Of a stretch of DNA of 64,000 bases, positions 1 to 8,447 are shown piece after piece. Each line of letters opens with the position of its first letter. Positions within the stretch are counted from its first letter, which is position 1. A model generated the notes under the pieces. That model was not told the origin of the DNA. It did no database searches and saw only the letters and a program-made list of their open reading frames with translations. The stretch is taken from positions 336,614 through 400,613 of the forward strand of contig NZ_SLWO01000005.1 in assembly GCF_004340665.1 (NCBI RefSeq), given 5' to 3'. Source of the stretch: Pedobacter psychrotolerans. GTDB taxonomy: Bacteria > Bacteroidota > Bacteroidia > Sphingobacteriales > Sphingobacteriaceae. Position numbers and translations under genes: made by a program.

Positions 1-1063
1 AACCAAATATTTCATAGAGTTGTTGGAGCTTTATTTCAACGTATTCTTCCTTTTCCATATTTGTTAAATCGGTTATTAACAAAAACTTCAATATGGTATG
101 CCCTTCATGTGGCATGATTTGGATTTGAAACCTTTCCACATCTGCCAAAACCACATTAAAATCATCCAGCTCATAATTGCACTCATTAAACATAAACGAG
201 CGGCTTTCCCTTCCCTTTAATTCAAGATAAGGTATTCCATCAATTTCAACCCATCTCCCAATATCACCCGTATTATACCTGAAAATAGGAAAGCGCTTTC
301 GGAACAAATTACTCACCAGCAGGCTCCCATAGCCGTCCGCATCTGGCATATGTACTTCAACCACCAAACCATCAATCACCCTGAATAAAGAAGGAGATCG
401 GCTATAGTCACACCAGGCCCAGATTCCTGTTTCTGCCGAGCCATACAGCGAATAAATTTGCCGGGTACCGAAAATCTTTTCAAAAACATCAACATGCGAT
501 GCTGGCAAAAACTCACCCCCAAATAAAAGATTTTCTATGGATAAACTGAGTTGATTTTTTTTAAGATATAATGCAAAGAGAAATAACTTGGAAGGCGTAC
601 CCAATAATAAATTAGGTTTAAAATTTTGAGCCATATGATAGGCATCTTCATAAGGTAAGCTGGCGCTGGCCACCAAAGTAGTTGCACTACATCTTTCCAG
701 GAGGTCATCCATAATTGCAGCAGTGCGATACATATCCATGTAGCCAAACATATTCAGCGCAATGGTTTTCGGTATAAATACTCCAGCCTGTTTTAACGCG
801 GCAGACAATACGGCTCGTTGTTCCAGGTTTTCGGCAATATCAACAGGAAATACCAGTGGCTTTTGGGTAGATCCACCAGAACGCACTAAATAAACACCAC
901 TGCTCTCCCGATGTAAATCAAAGTGATCATTTAACTGACTGATCAATTCTTTTTTACCCATCAGCAGGGCATTTTGATAATCGTCATGATCCTGGTAGTA
1001 GGATTTGAAAAGTTCCGACTGCCGGACAATCTGATAGTACTGTTGAAGAAAGTTATCGATCAT
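1..1063 (-). CDS. Adenylate-forming enzyme, phenylacetate-CoA ligase-like (C-terminus outside window)
   Basis: The reading frame starts at the ATG at 1063 and stays open to base 1, so at least 354 residues are present and the end lies beyond the left edge. Motifs of the AMP-binding superfamily are visible: a Gly/Ser-rich loop (SGGSTQKP), a YGSAETG motif and RYNTGD. These enzymes activate a carboxylic acid as acyl-adenylate, usually passing it to CoA or a carrier; the size and motif spacing look like the PaaK/acyl-protein-synthetase branch. The ATG overlaps the stop of the upstream glycosyltransferase (ATGA), so the two are translationally coupled and share the operon that starts at 4062. The substrate cannot be read from sequence. 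Confidence 0.8.
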   Translation of the reverse strand, partial: MIDNFLQQYYQIVRQSELFKSYYQDHDDYQNALLMGKKELISQLNDHFDLHRESSGVYLVRSGGSTQKPLVFPVDIAENLEQRAVLSAALKQAGVFIPKTIALNMFGYMDMYRTAAIMDDLLERCSATTLVASASLPYEDAYHMAQNFKPNLLLGTPSKLFLFALYLKKNQLSLSIENLLFGGEFLPASHVDVFEKIFGTRQIYSLYGSAETGIWAWCDYSRSPSLFRVIDGLVVEVHMPDADGYGSLLVSNLFRKRFPIFRYNTGDIGRWVEIDGIPYLELKGRESRSFMFNECNYELDDFNVVLADVERFQIQIMPHEGHTILKFLLITDLTNMEKEEYVEIKLQQLYEIFG

Positions 1064-1989
1064 GATCTAACATTCATTTTAAGGAGCAGATAACCCAGGT
1101 ATGGTGTCAAAAAACGCCGATGATGCCACATGAAGTACACTTTTTGATGATTAGAGGTCAAATTTTGTAAGGCATGTTTGTACCAGCGTTCACCAATCAT
1201 CCCCATTAATAAACGGTCATGCTTATCCTTACTATTGATGTACCTTGAAATAACTGGTGGAAGCTCAATCTGCTTAAAATGAGAATAGTGTTTTCTAGAT
1301 AAGCTGCCTGGTACTTCATTCACATACAGGTAACCACCCGTTTGCAATGCGATTTTGCCTGGCTCACTGTTCAGGATTCCTTTTAGCACCCGGTACCAGA
1401 AATCAATTCCTTCGTTTAATTGTGCTTCAGCAATGTACTGGTGGGCAGCAATCCATTTTCTTTTGGTGATCACATTACTCCCCACGCCCATAATGAAGTG
1501 TGGCGAGCTTACAGCCCTTAATGGATCTTTGATTAGATAAAGATCAGTCGCAATCGGTTCCAGGTATTTTCTTAAGGATTCCAGATTGGGGTATATTTCC
1601 CCGCAGGGCATAAAAGTGATATCAAGCACCATAAAATCAAGTTGATGCTTGTTGAATGCTTCTGCCGCAATTTCAAGCAAGCTCGGGTGATATTCATCAT
1701 CTGCATCAAGAAAGCTAATCAGATCACAACTGCTGGCAGCAAAACCAATATTACGTGCATTGCCCGGGCCTCTATTTTCACTTAATTCAATCACTTGTAT
1801 CCTGCAATGTCCAAATTCAGCTGCATGATTACGCAAAAATTCATGAGTAATGGAAAGGCTGTGATCCGTACTGGCATCGTCAACAATAATCAACTCCTCC
1901 GGCATTTTGTGCTGACGGAGGAGTGAATGAAGCGTTTGAGCAATATAACTTGCTTTATTAAATAAGGGGATGATAACGGTATGCGTCAT
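1060..1989 (-). CDS. Glycosyltransferase family 2
   Basis: A 309-residue GT-A fold protein. It opens with the IIPLFNK strand (residues 6-12), then VDDAS near residues 36-40 and the metal/nucleotide-binding DADD at 95-98, all typical of GT2 enzymes that transfer a sugar from a nucleotide donor. There is no membrane segment, so it is cytoplasmic. Its start lies 1 base after the stop of the ATP-grasp-like gene and its stop overlaps the next gene start, so it belongs to the operon 4062-1. Being in one unit with an acid-activating enzyme and an ATP-grasp protein suggests it decorates a small product rather than building a long polysaccharide; that is inference. Confidence 0.88.
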   Translation of the reverse strand: MTHTVIIPLFNKASYIAQTLHSLLRQHKMPEELIIVDDASTDHSLSITHEFLRNHAAEFGHCRIQVIELSENRGPGNARNIGFAASSCDLISFLDADDEYHPSLLEIAAEAFNKHQLDFMVLDITFMPCGEIYPNLESLRKYLEPIATDLYLIKDPLRAVSSPHFIMGVGSNVITKRKWIAAHQYIAEAQLNEGIDFWYRVLKGILNSEPGKIALQTGGYLYVNEVPGSLSRKHYSHFKQIELPPVISRYINSKDKHDRLLMGMIGERWYKHALQNLTSNHQKVYFMWHHRRFLTPYLGYLLLKMNVRS

Positions 1990-1990
1990 G

Positions 1991-3232
1991 TTACGATTCA
2001 GACATCATGGCCGGGAAGATTACTCCCCTACCCTGGTGAACGTTAACCACATGCTCTGCCGAACCACGGAACAAGCCCGGGCCAAAAGATTGATCATTAT
2101 AACACAATAACATGCCTACCAGGTTGATTAGCGAATCCTCAGAACCATTGACATGCTTAAACCAGCGTTGTGGTACATACTCCTGTACCATATATTCCGG
2201 CCATTGTTTGGCAATAATATCAGTCCACAGAGAAGCTTCGCATTCACTTTTCACATACATGTCAATCCCGCGGCCACCACTATTGCGTTTTAACACCCAG
2301 TTTAATGGCGAGTGACTTACCTCTGCTCGTTTTTCTGAAGTATGCAAGGCATAAGTTGGAATCAAAAAAGATCGTAAAAAAAGGTATTCCTCTTCAGAAA
2401 GATAACTCCTCATGATCACCTCATTGTACAAAACAGCCAGTATGCGTTTGTCATGAACCAGAATCAGGGTGCGCACATCATTAAAGTAGTTCCCTTTGCT
2501 GATGATGAGTTTCAATACTTCAGGATCAAAATTGCGTAGTTCTTCCCGATCCATTTCCAGAATAAACTGACTCACAGGCTTACCGTTTAACATGACTTCA
2601 CCATTCTGATGAGTGAATTGCGCCGGACTTGCAGAAACATAATCCAAACCACGCTTACCAAATTCATTTAACAGGTAAAATACCTCAGTGCCTTTTTCTT
2701 TTTCATGTACCAGCACAATGGGCTCCCTACTATTAAACCGATTGAAAATAGTTTCAATGAAATCTTGTTGAGCAGGAACAGCTTCCAGTGATGGTAAACC
2801 TATTGTTTCATTCTCCTTAGTAATCACATTCAGGTAATAGCTGATCATCCATCCGTTAATGGGATACCTGGCCCCTATTTCACAAATTTTGATTCCGCCA
2901 TCTTCCGCCTGTAAAAAATCAGGCCGATACATACCCACCTCATAAGGTTGTGCTTGTGCCATGCTGAGTATGCGGTTTAAATCCTCATCGAAGTTATAGA
3001 TGGAACGGATATTCTCATCTTCAAAATAGGCATTTACAACATTGGTTAATGCTTTGTTTAACACCCGACATAACTTTTCCATTCTGGCGATTTCCTTCCG
3101 CTCCACCACAACAGGTACCGGCGAAAAAGAATCTGCACCGTTGCAGGGAATTTCGCCCAGATATTTCAATAGCAATTCATTCAGCACATCCTTACTACAG
3201 ATGGTATGTTCTTCTATAAGCTCACCCGTCAT
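1991..3232 (-). CDS. ATP-grasp-like protein of unknown function
   Basis: A 413-residue soluble protein. At about residues 310-325 it has VLKRNSGGRG, followed by YMVQEYVPQ, which resembles the ATP-binding Lys/Gly-rich loop and adenine-contact strand of ATP-grasp ligases. An earlier acidic segment (ICEIGARYPINGW) could supply ligand residues, so a permuted order as in glutathionylspermidine-synthase-like proteins is possible. Such enzymes join a carboxylate to an amine or thiol through an acyl phosphate. Gaps of 2 bases to the upstream gene and 1 base to the downstream gene show one operon. The family assignment rests on motif shape only; the function is unknown. Confidence 0.6.
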   Translation of the reverse strand: MTGELIEEHTICSKDVLNELLLKYLGEIPCNGADSFSPVPVVVERKEIARMEKLCRVLNKALTNVVNAYFEDENIRSIYNFDEDLNRILSMAQAQPYEVGMYRPDFLQAEDGGIKICEIGARYPINGWMISYYLNVITKENETIGLPSLEAVPAQQDFIETIFNRFNSREPIVLVHEKEKGTEVFYLLNEFGKRGLDYVSASPAQFTHQNGEVMLNGKPVSQFILEMDREELRNFDPEVLKLIISKGNYFNDVRTLILVHDKRILAVLYNEVIMRSYLSEEEYLFLRSFLIPTYALHTSEKRAEVSHSPLNWVLKRNSGGRGIDMYVKSECEASLWTDIIAKQWPEYMVQEYVPQRWFKHVNGSEDSLINLVGMLLCYNDQSFGPGLFRGSAEHVVNVHQGRGVIFPAMMSES

Positions 3233-3234
3233 CG

Positions 3235-4062
3235 TTATTGGAATTCTTCAGCCATAACCGGATCTAAACCCGCACTAATAATTTCCATTACCGATGCTTT
3301 TTTACTTAAATAATCGGCAACAATTTCGCTAAGGTCGTAATCAGCCAGGTTTACATTCATGGCCTTTACATAATGATTGATGGCATTAACGGCATAAAAG
3401 AAATGGTTTTTTTCTGTAGGCCCACAGTGTACGGTAATCCATGCCAAAGTATGTTTTAAGGTATCTTTATCAAAACCATAGTCATCTTCTAGCCAGCGTG
3501 TAAACTTAGGCAGGATAAACTCTACTTCACCATGTGTATAAATTTCATGCACCAATGTGGTTAAAAGACCAATTAACAGATCTTTGTTGCGCAATGAATT
3601 TTGGTCTTTCCAATATTTAAAGGCCCGGGCGCTTGGATCAAGATATTGTCTTAACAACCAACCATCATCGCCACAAGTATTAGTCGCCATGGTATAAAAG
3701 AGATCAGAATGCAATACTCTTCCCACAACAGCTAGATCTTCATCTACAATTCTGTTCAGGTTTGCTACCGATCTGAACAATTGTGCTTCATCCGGCACGA
3801 ATGTATTTTTATGGATCAGCATCGTCATGCGATTACTTAATCCGGCAACAGTAACTGCACTATTGTTGGTTTGGCTCCAGCTATGGAAAAAAGGCTTAAG
3901 CTGATCTCTGTCATGAGGGATTGCTGTTAGCTTGGTGAAACTTTTTTCTACTGTAGCAAAGTGTTCTGCCTGTTGCGGAAAGTACGCTAAAAGTTGGTGC
4001 TTTAATGGCGATTCTTCCATTCCTTCGAGCACCGGAAGGATAATTGATAGTAAATTTTTCAC
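3235..4062 (-). CDS. Helical protein, possibly heme-oxygenase-like diiron fold
   Basis: A 275-residue, apparently all-helical soluble protein and the first gene of the operon. I do not recognise the family with certainty. Spaced Glu/His/Asp residues occur in three helical stretches (VDEDLAVVGRVLHSD, LVHEIYTHGEVE, and HCGPTEKNHFFYAV), reminiscent of heme-oxygenase-like diiron oxidases and TenA/PqqC-type folds, where Glu and His from three helices bind metal. This would fit a tailoring step in a biosynthetic operon with an ATP-grasp protein and an acid-activating enzyme. A structure prediction could decide. There is no signal peptide. Confidence 0.5.
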   Translation of the reverse strand: MKNLLSIILPVLEGMEESPLKHQLLAYFPQQAEHFATVEKSFTKLTAIPHDRDQLKPFFHSWSQTNNSAVTVAGLSNRMTMLIHKNTFVPDEAQLFRSVANLNRIVDEDLAVVGRVLHSDLFYTMATNTCGDDGWLLRQYLDPSARAFKYWKDQNSLRNKDLLIGLLTTLVHEIYTHGEVEFILPKFTRWLEDDYGFDKDTLKHTLAWITVHCGPTEKNHFFYAVNAINHYVKAMNVNLADYDLSEIVADYLSKKASVMEIISAGLDPVMAEEFQ

Positions 4063-4511
4063 AATTGATTGAGTTAAATTAGAATTTAAAAAATAGATAA
4101 CTATATAATTAGAGGATCTTATTTTATCTAAAAAGCAATAAACCTAAAAAACGAAAAGTAGCTTATTATTGAAGTATGAAGCTATTGCTCTGATCAATAG
4201 CTGAAATCAAAAATAAATAACTGAGAAAATAGTAATTTAAGTGGCGTTGACGTAAAAGTGGCGTGTAAATACTACTGGAATTGATGAGGTGAGAGCGTGT
4301 TGCATTGAGTGGAGCGTTTAATTTGAGTTACAAACAGATTTGTTACACATATATACGAACTTTTTTGCAAATAAAAAAATATTTACAAAAAATGTAAGCA
4401 AAGTCAAGGTTTGAATGTATAGCTAGTTTTATAGATTTATTCTATTCAACTGGTAAGGCGATTTACAGAAATAAACATAATTAAGCTGAAAAGGGATCTT
4501 TTATTTAGTTG
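4063..4511. other. AT-rich intergenic region upstream of the left operon
   Basis: This is 449 bases without a supported gene, between the start of the left operon (4062) and the end of the FAD oxidoreductase gene (4512), both on the minus strand. It must hold the promoter of the left operon. A minus-strand match to the Bacteroidota -7 box (TATTTTTG) sits at 4208-4215 but has no -33 partner, so I do not call it. No convincing hairpin terminator for the oxidoreductase gene was seen, and no RNA gene. Confidence 0.4.
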
Positions 4512-5642
4512 CTAACCAAATCTTTCACTGATGACCTGTTCGCACAATCCAAAAGATAAGGTCATGCCATTACCCCCCAGGCCATTAATGATGGTGATCC
4601 CAGCTTCTGGCTGGAGAATCAGTTCAGTTTCTCCGTTTTTCATTTTTGGATATATGCCATTCCAGGTTTGGACAATGCTATTATCTTTAAAATTAGTGAA
4701 GGTTTTAAGGTATTTGATAATCATCTGGTTGATGAAATCTTTATCGAAAGGATCATGAACAAGACCATATTCATGCGAATCGCCTATGGTAATTTCTCCT
4801 GTATGATTTTGGGCGGCCATCACATGGATTCCCCATTTAAGGTATTCCGCATATTCTTCTTCGTAACGTTTACGCAGGCTGGAAAGCGATGGTGTGGCAT
4901 GAAACCCGGGATAATGAATCATACTTAAACTACCACAAAGTGCAGGCCCAATCCGCCAACCATTTGGCTGACTGATAATGCGTAACATTTGCAGTTTGCA
5001 TTTGGTAATCTCCTGCTGGATAAAAAGCTCGGGATACAGAGTTTCAAATTCGGCACCACTGCAAATAAATATTTCATCTGCCTGCCAGCTTCGTGATCCT
5101 GATTTTACAGTTGAACTTTCTACCCGACTGATTGCAGTATTCCAATGAAAATCTACTGCATATTTTTCCTCCAGATAGCTGGCTATTTTACCAATGGCTA
5201 CCCGGGCCTCTACAATCATTTCAGTACCACTCCACAAGGCACCTTTCAGTTCAGCTGGATTTACACCATCTGATTTAGCCAAAGTTTGCTTAGGTGTGAG
5301 CAATGAGCATTCGCGGTAGCCCTGATTCATTTCTACATATTCAGTCATCACGGCAAGTTCATCATCGCTATTGGCAATGTGTAAAGAACCCACCTCATCA
5401 TGCCAGATATCAGCTTCTAGGCAAATCTGTTTCCAGATACTGCGAGATAACATTGCACGTTCAAAAAGTGGTCCGGTTGGCTGCCCTATCGGCCATACCA
5501 TACCAAAGTTACGGATGGATGCGCCAACGGCACGTTCGTTACGTTCAAACACGGTTACTTTAAATCCCCTGATAGCAAGCGCCCGGGCTGTTGCCAAACC
5601 CACAATACCCGCTCCAATTACAATGGCTGATGGTTTATTCAT
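4512..5642 (-). CDS. FAD-dependent oxidoreductase of phosphonate loci (TIGR03364-like)
   Basis: A 376-residue glycine-oxidase/DAO-fold flavoprotein. The N-terminal Rossmann motif is G10-x-G12-x-x-G15, followed by the family-typical RNFGMVWPIGQP stretch; GLGGNGMT near the C-terminus closes the FAD site. This family is known to cluster with phosphonatase-like hydrolases and is thought to oxidise the amine of an aminophosphonate, such as 2-aminoethylphosphonate or an N-methylated form, to an aldehyde. I placed the start at 5642 (MNKPS, directly before the FAD motif); a longer upstream reading overlaps the permease gene. The start overlaps the permease stop (ATGA), so it is the last gene of the HAD-permease-oxidoreductase operon. 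No PhnW aminotransferase is nearby, so it may replace it. Confidence 0.82.
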   Translation of the reverse strand: MNKPSAIVIGAGIVGLATARALAIRGFKVTVFERNERAVGASIRNFGMVWPIGQPTGPLFERAMLSRSIWKQICLEADIWHDEVGSLHIANSDDELAVMTEYVEMNQGYRECSLLTPKQTLAKSDGVNPAELKGALWSGTEMIVEARVAIGKIASYLEEKYAVDFHWNTAISRVESSTVKSGSRSWQADEIFICSGAEFETLYPELFIQQEITKCKLQMLRIISQPNGWRIGPALCGSLSMIHYPGFHATPSLSSLRKRYEEEYAEYLKWGIHVMAAQNHTGEITIGDSHEYGLVHDPFDKDFINQMIIKYLKTFTNFKDNSIVQTWNGIYPKMKNGETELILQPEAGITIINGLGGNGMTLSFGLCEQVISERFG

Positions 5643-6952
5643 ATGGTAGAAAATTTTAATGATGTTGCCGCAGCGGTATTGCCTTTGCGTGCAGATTGGA
5701 AAAAATAAATTAAGGATAAGACTCCGCAAATGCTGCCAATTACGGCGACTAATATTACGCCCTCTTTAAAAAAGTTGCCCCAGCTAATGGCTGGCTTTCC
5801 GAATTCTTTTACAATTAATACACTTACGCTGGCCAGGTAACCAAGAGAATCGGCCAGGTACATCACAAAGCCCACGTTACTTTTATAATGGAATGTGGCG
5901 ATCATGCGTTCGAAAAAAATAGCATTATAAGGCACATAACCCAGATAAAGCCCTAAACCAGCCATAGTCATCCAGGCTACGGGGCCAATCAGATGCAAAC
6001 TGAACAATAGCGTAGATACCCCAATTAAAATACATCCGCCGATAATTAACAGGTGGATAATACTGAAGGCCCTTAAATTTCTTTTGATCAGAAAAAGCAA
6101 GCTCATGGCCACAAGTACAATGATAGAAATACGGCTATCTATTTTTGCATAAATGTTTTTATCGGTAATTCCCAGGCTATTCCAGATCTCCACTTCAAAA
6201 TTATCGCGGATGTCACGCATAACGGTAAGCAACACATAAATCACTAAAGTCAGGATGATTCCAGGCAAAAACCGACTGATAAATTGTTTTCTTTCTGAAG
6301 CCGTCATGGGCTTACGCTCAGTGCGCATGAGCTGATCCTTTTCAGTCGGTGGCGGCATGAGTTCGAGCAGCAAGACAAAAAATATGATCGGGATTACAAA
6401 TAATGCGCCTGTTAAAAACGGCATCATATATTCATTTACATGGTAGGAGTGCAGGAGCGTTTGACCAACTGTTTTTACGAAACCTGAACCAAAAATAAGG
6501 CTAATGGATAATACAGCGGCCATAAACTCGGTAGAACGGCGACCTTCCAGGTAACCAAATACCAGGCCCCATATTAAACCCAACGGGAAACCATTCACAA
6601 ATAAAAACACCATATTGTATGGTGCCGGAACGAGCGCAAAGCCCAACAAAGCCAACCAGGAAATGCCTACAAGCAGGAGTATAGTGGCTCCCCGGCGCTT
6701 CCCCTTCAGTTCTGCAATAAAACGGATACCATAAAATTTGCTTAGCGTATAGCCCACAATCTGAAAAATGACCAGCCACACTTTATAATCTATATGAAGA
6801 TATTGTTGGCCGGAATAAGTACCCGCAGCAAAGGCTTTGCGGAAGGCATACATAGATGAATAGGCACCAAAAGCAGCTAAAGCCGATATCACAGCAGTTA
6901 AGGCATAAGGCCAATTGGCTATTTTTGCCTTTAAAATTCTTGCTAAGCCCAT
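5639..6952 (-). CDS. MFS-like permease (DUF5690-like), probable phosphonate uptake
   Basis: A 437-residue inner-membrane protein with about 11-12 hydrophobic segments and MFS-like halves joined by a charged loop (PPPTEKDQLMRTERKP) near the middle. It resembles the Bacteroidota DUF5690 family of MFS relatives, which is related in shape to organophosphate antiporters; that resemblance is from recall, not alignment. It sits between the phosphonatase-like hydrolase (5-base gap) and the FAD oxidoreductase (4-base overlap), so it probably brings the phosphonate across the inner membrane after SusC/SusD carries it across the outer one. The substrate is inferred from context only. Confidence 0.75.
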   Translation of the reverse strand: MGLARILKAKIANWPYALTAVISALAAFGAYSSMYAFRKAFAAGTYSGQQYLHIDYKVWLVIFQIVGYTLSKFYGIRFIAELKGKRRGATILLLVGISWLALLGFALVPAPYNMVFLFVNGFPLGLIWGLVFGYLEGRRSTEFMAAVLSISLIFGSGFVKTVGQTLLHSYHVNEYMMPFLTGALFVIPIIFFVLLLELMPPPTEKDQLMRTERKPMTASERKQFISRFLPGIILTLVIYVLLTVMRDIRDNFEVEIWNSLGITDKNIYAKIDSRISIIVLVAMSLLFLIKRNLRAFSIIHLLIIGGCILIGVSTLLFSLHLIGPVAWMTMAGLGLYLGYVPYNAIFFERMIATFHYKSNVGFVMYLADSLGYLASVSVLIVKEFGKPAISWGNFFKEGVILVAVIGSICGVLSLIYFFQSARKGNTAAATSLKFSTI

Positions 6953-6957
6953 AGCCC

Positions 6958-7644
6958 TTATTTATAAACGATGTTGAGCACATCAGCAATGTCATCAATA
7001 ATATGCGTTGGATGATAGGGCTCCAGCTCAGCACGGGTAAATGCGCCAGTGGTTACTGCAATCACATATTTACAAGCCGCATTTTGTCCCTCTCGAATAT
7101 CTACTTCGGTATCACCAACCTTCACCACTTCATCAGCTTCCGAAATATTGGCCAGTTGCCTTAATCGGTTAATCATACCCGGATTAGGGCGTCCTTCGGC
7201 TACTTCATCCGAACAAACCAAGTAGTCAAATACACCTTTCTCCCGCCATTCCAATCTTTTAATAATAACCTCGGCAATGTCTCTTGAAAAACCAGTATTG
7301 ATGCCAATCTGAATACCTGCTTTTTTTAAGGCTAACAGGGTAGATTCTGCATTTGGTAAAGCTTCCAGAAAATCGGCTTGCTGATAATATTCAATCATCA
7401 AGCGCACGAAGGTTTCATGGATCTGATGAGTAAGTTCCGCCGTAATCTTTGACACATCAGCTTCATACAAGCGGAGCATTTTGGTAATCGCCACTATTTT
7501 TTTATACCCCATTAAAGGGTTAATAATGTGATCAGGAATATCATATCCATGCTGCTGCAAGGCATTTTTAAAAGTTTGCGTAACTTTATTTTCATCTTTG
7601 ACCGTAGTACCGGCCATATCGAACACTATAAGTTTAATGGACAT
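6958..7644 (-). CDS. Phosphonatase-like HAD hydrolase
   Basis: A 228-residue haloacid-dehalogenase superfamily protein. The nucleophile motif is D9-M-A11-G-T-T, with Ala where most HAD phosphatases have the second Asp, as in phosphonoacetaldehyde hydrolase (PhnX). The cap keeps M45-G46-x-x-K49, matching the PhnX pattern M-G-x-x-K whose Lys forms the Schiff base with the aldehyde. TGF 117-119, GRPNP 151-155 and GD 177-178 with D182 complete the HAD core. It therefore probably cleaves the C-P bond of phosphonoacetaldehyde or a close analogue to phosphate and an aldehyde. It is the first gene of the minus-strand operon, with a promoter and inverted repeat right at its start. Confidence 0.88.
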   Translation of the reverse strand: MSIKLIVFDMAGTTVKDENKVTQTFKNALQQHGYDIPDHIINPLMGYKKIVAITKMLRLYEADVSKITAELTHQIHETFVRLMIEYYQQADFLEALPNAESTLLALKKAGIQIGINTGFSRDIAEVIIKRLEWREKGVFDYLVCSDEVAEGRPNPGMINRLRQLANISEADEVVKVGDTEVDIREGQNAACKYVIAVTTGAFTRAELEPYHPTHIIDDIADVLNIVYK

Positions 7645-7692
7645 TGCTAAATCTTTTGTTTAGCAAAATTAAACTTAGTTTATTATTACAAA
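7644..7692 (-). promoter_or_regulatory. Promoter and inverted-repeat operator of the phosphonatase operon
   Basis: Read on the minus strand, TTTG (7692-7689) and TAATTTTG (7671-7664) are separated by 17 bases, a good fit to the Bacteroidota -33/-7 promoter. The last TTG of the -7 box is also the start of the half-site TTGCTAAA (7666-7659), whose mirror TTTAGCAA (7651-7644) ends on the first base of the ATG; the spacer is 7 bases. A repressor bound here would cover the transcription start. In RNA the same bases could form an 8-bp hairpin over the start codon. The same arrangement occurs before susC. Confidence 0.6.
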
Positions 7693-7721
7693 ACTACCTT
7701 AATGTTAAGATAAATTTAATT

Positions 7722-8300
7722 TTAGCTGGTTTCTTCAAAGAAATAAATCACCAGCATACTCGCTTTTTCCTTTCCAGAATTTTTTGGGGTGTGTGGCATG
7801 CGGCCATCAAATAGCATTGAATCGCTTTGATTTAAACGATATACCTCATCTCCGAAATGATAGTCAATCGCACCATTTAAGATATATTTATACTCAAAGG
7901 CTTCAGTCTGTATTTGCGGTCTTTGGGCATCAGGTTCCAAATCCAGAATGACAATATCTATTGTAGATTTTTTAATGGATTGCGTAAATATCCGGTGGTA
8001 ATTGAAGCCTGTGGCATCTTCCTTTTCAAAATGCTCATATTCTTCCTTTCTTCGGATCAAAAGCGGAAACTCCCTGCCATTGTATTTAATATCCTTAAAA
8101 AATACGTTTAAATCAATCTCTAAAGATTTAATAATATCAATTAGCACAATTAAGGATGGTACGGTACGGCTATTTTCAATCTGCGAAATTAATCCCTTAC
8201 TTACATTCGCCCTGGAGGCCAGTTCCTGCACCGTAATATTCTTCTCACGTCGCCTGTCTTTAATACGGTTACTGATCTGTATCAGTACATCATCTTCCAT
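7722..8300 (-). CDS. HTH-cupin transcriptional regulator of the phosphonate locus
   Basis: A 192-residue protein with an XRE-type helix-turn-helix at about residues 11-65 (QELASRANVSKGLISQIE) and a C-terminal cupin at about 110-190 (YKYILNGAIDYHFGDE, PHTPKN). HTH-cupin proteins bind DNA as dimers and sense a small ligand in the cupin barrel. It is divergent from the PhnZ-like gene and sits upstream of the phosphonatase operon, with 77 bases and a separate promoter before the latter. It is the natural candidate regulator for the TTGCYAAA inverted repeats at 7644-7666 and 9174-9207. The ligand is unknown, possibly a phosphonate or its breakdown product. Confidence 0.88.
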   Translation of the reverse strand: MEDDVLIQISNRIKDRRREKNITVQELASRANVSKGLISQIENSRTVPSLIVLIDIIKSLEIDLNVFFKDIKYNGREFPLLIRRKEEYEHFEKEDATGFNYHRIFTQSIKKSTIDIVILDLEPDAQRPQIQTEAFEYKYILNGAIDYHFGDEVYRLNQSDSMLFDGRMPHTPKNSGKEKASMLVIYFFEETS

Positions 8301-8447
8301 TGATCTGATTTTTGTTAAAGGCGGAAATTAGAGAATAAATTTTAGCGAGACAAGGATTTTAGCATATTTTAAAGATAAGCAAGGAGATCACAAAAACTTA
8401 ATTCTGACCTAACATGAATTACTTTTATTTGCATTTTTTTAGATCAC
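8301..8447. promoter_or_regulatory. Divergent regulatory region with AGATCACA repeats
   Basis: This 147-base region separates the divergent HTH-cupin and PhnZ-like genes and must hold both promoters. AGATCACA occurs twice as a direct repeat (8385-8392 and 8441-8448, the second touching the ATG), and its inverted core TGATCT lies at 8301-8306 next to the regulator start. Two degenerate versions of the TTTRGCAA half-site (TTTAGCGA 8341-8348, TTTAGCAT 8358-8365) are also here. A weak -7-like TTTATTTG lies at 8424-8431. Confidence 0.35.

Noticed and set aside
4200..4240. Minus-strand -7 match TATTTTTG (4208-4215) for the left operon
   Set aside because: No -33 partner at 17-23 bases, in very AT-rich DNA where such matches occur by chance.
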